Assembly: GCA_965200975.1 (NCBI GenBank)
Contig: OZ241740.1
Coordinates: 1,922,001-1,986,000 of the forward strand
DNA length: 64,000 nt
Reading direction: 5' to 3'
From: S5-327 sp965200975
Lineage (GTDB): Bacteria > Chloroflexota > Dehalococcoidia > Lucifugimonadales > Australimonadaceae
In this document: positions 58,750-64,000 of the stretch, piece after piece
Layout of the letters: each line of letters starts with the position of its first letter
Numbering within the stretch: the stretch's first letter is position 1
Translations under genes and position numbers: made by a program
Notes under the pieces: model-generated
The model's input: only the letters and a program-made list of their open reading frames with translations
Database searches by the model: none
What the model was told of the DNA's origin: nothing

Positions 58750-58773
58750 GGCGATCTACGCAGATACGGCGAG

Positions 58774-59001
58774 TTACATTTCGCCGAACGGGTCGGCGCT
58801 GCCCGCGTCGCGGGCCTGCCGTCGGTGCAAGGCGGCGTGCACATTGGCGAGCGCGTTCTCCACCGGGCCGTCTTCGCCCGATTCGAGGCGGTCGACGAGC
58901 ATTTCGACGCCGCCCTGGGCCAGCTCGACCGCCTGCCTCACGCCGAGGACAAACACGCCAAGTAAGACAAAGCGTAAGAGCATCTGTATCAGGCCGAGCA
59001 T
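58774..59001 (-). CDS. Small single-helix membrane protein upstream of aspS
   Basis: The 75-residue protein opens MLGLIQMLLRFVLLGVFVLG, one membrane helix, followed by an amphipathic charged tail (AVELAQGGVEMLVDRLESGE). ATG 59001 has GGAGG 9 nt upstream. It lies 24 nt before aspS and may share its transcript. I do not recognise a family. It could be a leader peptide or a genuine small membrane protein. Confidence 0.55.
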   Translation of the reverse strand: MLGLIQMLLRFVLLGVFVLGVRQAVELAQGGVEMLVDRLESGEDGPVENALANVHAALHRRQARDAGSADPFGEM

Positions 59002-59039
59002 ATAGGGCAACCTCCAAGGCGCCGGTGCGCGCTAACTGT

Positions 59040-60237
59040 CCGTCTACTCTATCACAACAGCGCCCCGCGAACAGAAAAACCAAGCCGCCATCCCAAATCT
59101 CACGAGGGGAGTCTGGGGAATCCCAAATTTCACGAGGGGGTCTGGGGGAACGGACGCTCTTCTCAGCGAGCGCCCCGGCTGCCAGGGGGTCTGGGGGAGC
59201 GGACGCTCTCCCAGCTGCTGCGCAACCGCCCCGCCCGCCCATAACAGCCCCCAGCGCAACGCAATGAGCGCTGTCTGCTGCTGATGGCGGCGCCGCCTTG
59301 CCGGAACTCCCGGACGCTTGCCCAGAGCACGCCGGCTTGCCGACAACTCCCGGGAGAGAGTTCTCTCCCCCGGACCCCCTCATTATTGCTCCTCTTCCCG
59401 CGCGCTCCGGCCTGCCAGCGGGCGCCGCCCGCACTGCCCCAGGGGCTGCCAGGGGGTCTGGGGGAGCGGACGCTCTCCCAGCTGCTGCGCAACCGCCCCG
59501 CCCGCCCATAGCAGCTCCCTGCGCAACGCAATGAGCGCTGTCTGCTGCTGATGGCGGCGCCGCCTTGCCGGAACTCCCGGACGCTTGCCCAGAGCACGCC
59601 GGCTTGCCGACAACTCCCGGGAGAGAGTTCTCTCCCCCGGACCCCCTCATTATTGCTCCTCTTCCCGCGCGCTCCGGCCTGCCAGCGGGGCCGCCCGCCC
59701 TGCCCCGGCTGCCAGGGGGCGCCGCCCGCAATTGCCCCCGGCTGCCAGGGGGTCTGGGGGAGCGGACGCTCTCCCAGCTGCTACGCAACCGCCCCGCCCG
59801 CCCATAGCAGCTCCCTGCGCAACGCAATGAGCGCTGTCTGCTGCTGATGGCGGCGCCGCCTTGCCGGAACTCCCGGACGCTTGCCCAGAGCACGCCGGCT
59901 TGTCGACAACTCCCGGGAGAGAGTTCTCTCCCCCGGACCCCCTCATTATTGCTCCTCTTCCCGCGCGCTCCGGCCTGCCAGCGGGCGCCGCCCGCACTGC
60001 CCCAGGGGCTGCCAGGGGGTCTGGGGGAGCGGACGCTCTCCCAGCTGCTGCGCAACCGCCCCGCCCGCCCATAGCAGCTCCCTGCGCAACGCAATGAGCG
60101 CTGTCTGCTGTTGGGGGCGGCGCCGCCTTGCCGGAACTCCCGGACGCTTGCCCAGAGCACGCCGGCTTGCCGACAACTCCCGGGAGAGAGTTCTCTCCCT
60201 CGGACCCCCTCGTTATTCTCCAGTGGGGGGGGGAGAG
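59040..60237. repeat. Tandem array of about 267-bp units with embedded dispersed-element cores
   Basis: Units begin at 59284, 59551, 59847 and 60114 with GGCGGCGCCGCCTTGCC, giving lengths 267, 296 and 267 and a final partial copy; a partial leading unit runs from about 59150. The 296-bp unit has an extra ~29 bp of GCCGCCCGC-rich DNA. Each unit holds CCCGGGAGAGAGTTCTCTCCC and a reverse-orientation element core (59182-59215, 59449-59482, 59745-59778, 60012-60045). Open frames here are by-products of GC-rich repeats. No gene is supported. Confidence 0.92.
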
Positions 60238-60543
60238 CTACCCCTGCGCGCGGAGCGAGCGGATGATCTCCAGCGCTTCCGCATAGTCGTCGCGGTGGAC
60301 GCGCACCGAGGTCAGCCGCTGCGGGAGTATCCGCGCAATGTCGGGCATGCCTATCGTCTTCAGTTTCACCCGCAAACCACGCTCGGCAAGCTCGCGGTGC
60401 ACAGCCTGGGCGCGGTCGCGGTTCCTGGAGCCCCACGCAATATCGATCTCGACGTACATCCGCGCCTCGCGGAACGCCCGGCAATACCAGACAACGCCGA
60501 AAACGAGGAGAAGCGCGGCGGCCAGCGCGACGAACAGCTCCAT
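60238..60543 (-). CDS. Small membrane-anchored protein of unknown function
   Basis: The 101-residue protein has one N-terminal helix (LFVALAAALLLVFGVVWYC), then a basic soluble region with ARMYVEIDIAWGSRNRDRAQ and VKLKTIGMPDIARILPQRLT. It starts 3 nt after the coaBC stop on the same strand, so it is probably the last gene of the coaX-coaBC operon, ending at the repeat array. I do not recognise a family. The function is unknown. Confidence 0.7.
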   Translation of the reverse strand: MELFVALAAALLLVFGVVWYCRAFREARMYVEIDIAWGSRNRDRAQAVHRELAERGLRVKLKTIGMPDIARILPQRLTSVRVHRDDYAEALEIIRSLRAQG

Positions 60544-60546
60544 CCC

Positions 60547-61773
60547 TCAGCCCGCCTCCTGCCCGCCCGATGGCCGACGGTTGGCGAGCAGCCCCGCCAC
60601 CCGGTCGAGGATGGCTGCGGCGAGGTCGTACTTGGCCATCAGCGGCAGTTCCTCCTCGCCCTGCGCGTCCACCAGCCACGCCTTGTTGACCTCGGCCCCG
60701 AACCCGGAGTCCGGCAGCGTAATGTCGTTCGCCACAACAAGCTCGACCCCCTTGTCGCGGAGCTTCGAGCGCGCGTTCGCAAGCAGGTCGTCGCTCTCCG
60801 CTGCAAACGCCACGCGCACGATATCTGCGGGGGCGCCCGCGATGATGTCGGGCGTCCGCTCCATCTCGACGGCGATAGCAGCCGACTCCGCGCGCTTGAT
60901 CTTGCGCGCGCTGGGGGCCGAGGGGCGGTAATCGGCGGCGGCGGCGGCCATCACCAGCGCGTCCGCCCCGCGCGACGCCTCATGCACGGCGTCCCGCATC
61001 TGCTCGGTCGTCTCGACCGCGACGACGCGAACGCCGGCAGGATCGGGCAGCGCAGTCGGCGCCTTCACTAGCACGACGCCGGCGCCCCGGTCGCGCGCAG
61101 CCTCGGCTATGGCGTAGCCCATCTTGCCCGACGAGCGGTTCGTCACCACCCGCACGGGGTCGATCGGCTCCTGCGCGCCTCCTGCGCTGACGACGATGAC
61201 GCGGCCTGCGAGGTCGCCATTCGCGCCGAGCGCCTGCGCGATGCGCCCCATCAGCTCCGGCGTTTCGGCGAGCCTTCCCCATCCGTAGAGGCCGGAGGCC
61301 AGCCGCCCGCGCCCCGGCCCGACGATAACCGCGCCGCGCTCCGTCAGTGTCCGGACGTTGCGCTGGACTGCGGGGGCGTTCCACATATTGGCGTCCATCG
61401 CCGGCGCGACGATGAGCGGAGCGGTCGTCGCCAGCGCGACGACGCTGATCGGGTCGTCGGCCAGCCCGAGCGCGAGCTTGGCGAGCATATGGGCCGTCGC
61501 CGGCGCGACGATAAGGGCGTCGGCCTTTTCGGCAAGAGCGATATGCTCGACCGCGTCGGGCGAATCGGCGTCGAACAGGTCGGTTATGACCGGCCTGTGG
61601 GTGACGCTGCGGAACGTGAGCGGCGTTACGAAGCGCGTCGCCGAATAGGTCATGAGCGCGTCGACGGCGGCGCCGGCCTGCGTCAGCTTGCTCGCCAGGT
61701 CGGCGGCCTTGTACGCGGCGATGCTGCCGGTTACGCCGAGCAGCAGGCGCTTGCCTTCGAACGGGCCGCTCAT
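60547..61773 (-). CDS. coaBC: Phosphopantothenoylcysteine decarboxylase / phosphopantothenate-cysteine ligase
   Basis: The 408-residue fusion begins LLLGVTGSIAAYKAADLASK, the flavin-binding decarboxylase (CoaC) domain, with VAPAMDANMWNAPAVQRNVR as its active-site segment. The CoaB ligase domain follows with IVVSAGGAQEPIDPVRVVTN and SSGKMGYAIAEAARDRGAGV. Together they perform two steps of CoA synthesis. The ATG at 61773 overlaps the stop of coaX as ATGA. Confidence 0.96.
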   Translation of the reverse strand: MSGPFEGKRLLLGVTGSIAAYKAADLASKLTQAGAAVDALMTYSATRFVTPLTFRSVTHRPVITDLFDADSPDAVEHIALAEKADALIVAPATAHMLAKLALGLADDPISVVALATTAPLIVAPAMDANMWNAPAVQRNVRTLTERGAVIVGPGRGRLASGLYGWGRLAETPELMGRIAQALGANGDLAGRVIVVSAGGAQEPIDPVRVVTNRSSGKMGYAIAEAARDRGAGVVLVKAPTALPDPAGVRVVAVETTEQMRDAVHEASRGADALVMAAAAADYRPSAPSARKIKRAESAAIAVEMERTPDIIAGAPADIVRVAFAAESDDLLANARSKLRDKGVELVVANDITLPDSGFGAEVNKAWLVDAQGEEELPLMAKYDLAAAILDRVAGLLANRRPSGGQEAG

Positions 61774-62561
61774 CGCTTGATCTCCGGCTGCGGCGCGTGG
61801 TTGAGCGCATAGATGCGCTTGAGGCCGCGCAATGTGAGGTCGGGGTCGACGACGTCGAATATCGCCGTGTGCGCCGCGATAAGCGACACGAGCCCGCCGG
61901 TCCCTACAATAGCGGCTTCCGGCTCGCCCATCTCGTCCCTGAACCGGCGGACCATCGACTCGATCAGCCCCGTGAAGCCGTAGACCAGCCCCGACTGTAT
62001 CGACGCGGCGGTGTTTCTGCCGATGGCGCGTTCGGGCGCGGCCAGATCGACCCGCCGCAGCATCGAGGTGTTCGACACAAGCGCCTCGCGCGCCAGCCCG
62101 ATGCCCACGGAGATGGCGCCGCCGAGATAGCAGCCGTCGGCGGAGACGGCGTCGAGCACTGTGGCGGTGCCGAGGTCGACGACGATGGCGGGGCCGCCGT
62201 AGAAGTGCAAGGCTGCGGCGGCGTCGACTACCCGGTCGGCGCCGACGTCGTGCGGGCTGTCGTACAGCACGCGAATCCCCGTTCGCGCGCCCGCCCCCAC
62301 GGTAAGGGGATCGACCGAGAAGAGCGCGCGCGCAACGTCCTCGAACACGCCGGTGAGAGGCGGCACGACGCTGCAGAGCGCCACGCTATCGATCTCCGCA
62401 GGGGCGACGCCTTTCATCGGGAGCAGGTCGCGCAGCTGCAGCGCGTACTCGTCGCCGAGCCGCTGCGAGTCGGTGGCGATGCGCCAACTCGCGGCGAGTT
62501 CGTCGCCGTCGAACGCGCCGATGGTCACGTTCGTATTCCCGATGTCGAGGGCAAGCAGCAT
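61770..62561 (-). CDS. coaX: Type III pantothenate kinase
   Basis: The 263-residue ASKHA-fold kinase has MLLALDIGNTNVTIGAFDGD, VGADRVVDAAAALHFYGGPA, VVDLGTATVLDAVSADGCYL with the catalytic Asp region, and a C-terminal GGLVSLIAAH. It phosphorylates pantothenate, the first step of CoA synthesis, and lacks feedback by CoA in this class. It is coupled to coaBC by an ATGA overlap. A TATAAT ends 9 nt before the ATG, with no ribosome site, so the message is probably leaderless. Confidence 0.96.
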   Translation of the reverse strand: MLLALDIGNTNVTIGAFDGDELAASWRIATDSQRLGDEYALQLRDLLPMKGVAPAEIDSVALCSVVPPLTGVFEDVARALFSVDPLTVGAGARTGIRVLYDSPHDVGADRVVDAAAALHFYGGPAIVVDLGTATVLDAVSADGCYLGGAISVGIGLAREALVSNTSMLRRVDLAAPERAIGRNTAASIQSGLVYGFTGLIESMVRRFRDEMGEPEAAIVGTGGLVSLIAAHTAIFDVVDPDLTLRGLKRIYALNHAPQPEIKR

Positions 62562-62570
62562 ACAGCGCGG

Positions 62571-62576
62571 ATTATA
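62571..62576 (-). promoter_or_regulatory. Perfect -10 box for coaX-coaBC, adjacent to start codon
   Basis: GGC-TATAAT on the minus strand ends 9 nt before the coaX ATG, predicting a leaderless transcript. Confidence 0.6.
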
Positions 62577-62590
62577 GCCGCCCCGTCCTG

Positions 62591-63817
62591 CTAGGAGGCG
62601 GACGACGAGCGCGAGGCGGGCGAAAGCAGCGCGGCGACAACGACAAGCACGATGAGAAATATCGCAATCTCTATCAGAAAGACGCTCCGCAAGCCCCACG
62701 CCACCACTGCCGCTCCGCCCGCAAGCGGCCCGAGGGCGACCCCGACGGCGTGCGACACCTGCGCCGCTCCAAACGACGCGCCGTGGCTGGCCGCCGGCGA
62801 GCGCATCGCGATGAGCCCGTTCACGAGCCCGCCCAGCCCTCCGGCGCAGAGCGAGATCGCAAGCAGCCCCGCCGCCAGCGCGAGGTAGTCGCCGGCAAAG
62901 TACGGAATGAGCGTCGCCGCTCCGGCGCCCGCCGCCGCTCCCATCAGCACCTTCCGGATGCTGAAGCGTCCCGCGAGCCAGCCGATGAGCACCGCCGACG
63001 CCGCGGCGCCGATGCCCATCGCCGCGAACACGAGGCCCGACGCCGTTCCGGAGTCCGACCCGCCTTCGACCGTCTCCACGAGCCCCGGTATCGCGGGCTG
63101 TATCACCAGGTTGCCCGCAAGCACGAGGAAGACGACAAGGTAGAGGGGGAGCATCGCGCGGGAGGTGCTCATCCTCCACATGCCGGCGAACGGCTGGAGC
63201 AGGCCGCCGCCGGACGGCGCAGGGCGGAAGTCTTCGCGCACGAGCGCGATGACGAGCAGCATCGACGCCCAGAGCACGCCGCCGGTGGCCATGAACGCGG
63301 CGCGCATCCCCCACGCGTCGTAGATGAGCCCGCCGAACAGCGGCCCGAGCGCGATGCCCAGGAAGAGCGCCGACTGCACCGCGCCGGCGGCGAATGTGAT
63401 GCGCTCGCGCGGGGTGTGCGCGGCCACCAGCGCCATAATCGTCGGCAGCACTCCGCTCGTGGCCCCGATGACGAACCGCGACGCCATCAGCTGCAGCGGC
63501 GTCTGCGAGAAGCCCGAGAGGGTGAGGAATATCCCGCCGAGCGCGAGCGCGCGCACCACGTTCAGCTTCCGCCCGTACCGGTCGCCGACGACACCCCAGA
63601 TTGGGCTGAACAGCCCCATGCCTACGCCGAACACCCAGCCCGCAATGCCGGCCCAGAACGCGGCCTCCTCGGTGGTGAAGTTGCCTATCTCCTCGAAGAA
63701 GAGCGGGTAGAACGGAAAGGTGAACGAGAACCCCAGCGTCGTGCCCGCCTGTGCGAACCACAGCGCCACAAGGTTCGCCTTCCACGAAACAGCGCCGGAA
63801 CGGGTTGGGGATGCCAC
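62591..63817 (-). CDS. Major facilitator superfamily transporter
   Basis: The 408-residue protein has about twelve hydrophobic helices and the MFS loop-2 motif GVVGDRYGRKLNVVRAL, with a weaker copy in the second half (GWLAGRFSIRKVLMGA). Such permeases exchange small molecules with protons. The substrate is unknown; the family resembles drug-efflux MFS. The likely start is GTG 63817; an upstream in-frame TTG at 63919 would add a non-membrane extension. It is divergent from the partial gene at 63949. Confidence 0.88.
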   Translation of the reverse strand: MASPTRSGAVSWKANLVALWFAQAGTTLGFSFTFPFYPLFFEEIGNFTTEEAAFWAGIAGWVFGVGMGLFSPIWGVVGDRYGRKLNVVRALALGGIFLTLSGFSQTPLQLMASRFVIGATSGVLPTIMALVAAHTPRERITFAAGAVQSALFLGIALGPLFGGLIYDAWGMRAAFMATGGVLWASMLLVIALVREDFRPAPSGGGLLQPFAGMWRMSTSRAMLPLYLVVFLVLAGNLVIQPAIPGLVETVEGGSDSGTASGLVFAAMGIGAAASAVLIGWLAGRFSIRKVLMGAAAGAGAATLIPYFAGDYLALAAGLLAISLCAGGLGGLVNGLIAMRSPAASHGASFGAAQVSHAVGVALGPLAGGAAVVAWGLRSVFLIEIAIFLIVLVVVAALLSPASRSSSAS

Positions 63818-63878
63818 GCCCCACAGGATACCAGAGGGCCGCGTGAAGGCAGGGCGCCGGAGGAGGCGGGGCGCTGTG

Positions 63879-63884
63879 TACAAT
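63879..63884 (+). promoter_or_regulatory. Candidate -10 box for the partial gene at the window end
   Basis: TACAAT lies 64 nt before the ATG at 63949. No clear -35 is seen. Confidence 0.35.
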
Positions 63885-63948
63885 ACTGCCGGCCAGCCGG
63901 ACGCCCAAGGCGTCCGCATCCCCGCGGAGAAGGCATCGGAGGTTTGGC

Positions 63949-64000
63949 ATGACCACTAATCCTGAACCCACTGAACAGCGTGATGAGACCCGCCATAAAT
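63949..64000 (+). CDS. Partial coding region, 5' end only
   Basis: ATG 63949 has GGAGG 6 nt upstream and opens a frame reading MTTNPEPTEQRDETRHK to the window edge. The charged start is not enough to name a family. Confidence 0.6.
   Translation, partial: MTTNPEPTEQRDETRHK

Noticed and set aside
59284..60237. Possible CRISPR or gene cluster
   Set aside because: Units of 267-296 bp without spacers; open frames lack ribosome sites and differ between copies only by indels.
58550..60679. 709-codon minus-strand frame across the repeat array
   Set aside because: It is built from repeated units and antisense pieces of aspS and coaBC; the repeating peptide comes from the DNA repeat.

Overview
This window is GC-rich, densely packed bacterial chromosome with genes on both strands, many ATGA/GTGA stop-start overlaps, and GTG/TTG starts. 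The gene mix suggests Chloroflexota, perhaps SAR202/Dehalococcoidia-like: an enolase-superfamily enzyme next to a luciferase-like monooxygenase, UbiD/UbiX decarboxylation, a tripartite tricarboxylate transporter, lipoproteins with long Pro/Thr linkers, and a B12 mutase. That placement is an inference; no rRNA is present. There is no phage, CRISPR array or insertion sequence.

Layout. 1-2779 (-): UbiX, an FMN split-barrel protein, an enolase-superfamily enzyme and a luciferase-like monooxygenase, cut by the window edge. 2834-7254 (+): a promoter with a palindromic operator candidate driving a haem/iron operon (binding lipoprotein, permease, ATPase, haem monooxygenase, siderophore-interacting flavoprotein with an apparent frameshift). 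7348-14564 (-): TctC-TctA-TctB transporter followed by two tandem UbiD-like decarboxylases. 14897-18863: sarcosine-oxidase-like flavoenzyme, FmdB zinc ribbon, a deiodinase-like thioredoxin-fold protein whose catalytic position is an in-frame UGA (probable selenocysteine), an unknown membrane-anchored protein and a NYN-domain protein. 18856-27918 (-): MutS, then a NuoE-NuoF-NuoG-FNR-VOC operon. 28177-30880 (-): two serine-biosynthesis enzymes.

31054-36445 (+): an orphan PD-(D/E)XK plus RAMA protein, a stand-alone RAMA protein, then a two-subunit B12 acyl-CoA mutase with the residue signature of 2-hydroxyisobutyryl-CoA mutase and a PaaK-like CoA ligase; a gamma-carbonic anhydrase lies divergently. 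36512-41094: cupin, GNAT, dienelactone hydrolase, two-helix membrane protein, quinone oxidoreductase, acyl-CoA dehydrogenase. 41255-43162 (-): three tandem paralogous secreted proteins of unknown family. 43374-50671: dehydrogenase, glutaredoxin-like protein, tRNA-Asp, peroxiredoxin, ribokinase, tRNA-Asn, and Tig-ClpP-ClpX. 50804-58749: AcpS-NnrD, FolD, RidA, acyl-CoA synthetase, TauE/SafE permease, AspS. 59040-60237 is a gene-free tandem repeat array. 60238-64000: CoaX-CoaBC, an MFS transporter and the start of a further gene.

Two genome-wide themes stand out. A palindromic GC-rich dispersed element (core: GCTGGGAGAGCG, spacer, CGCTCCCCCAG, then CCCCCTGG) recurs in intergenic gaps, sometimes as tandem arrays. 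Many genes are preceded by an extended -10 box of the form TGC-TAnnAT, several so close to the start codon that leaderless transcription is likely.
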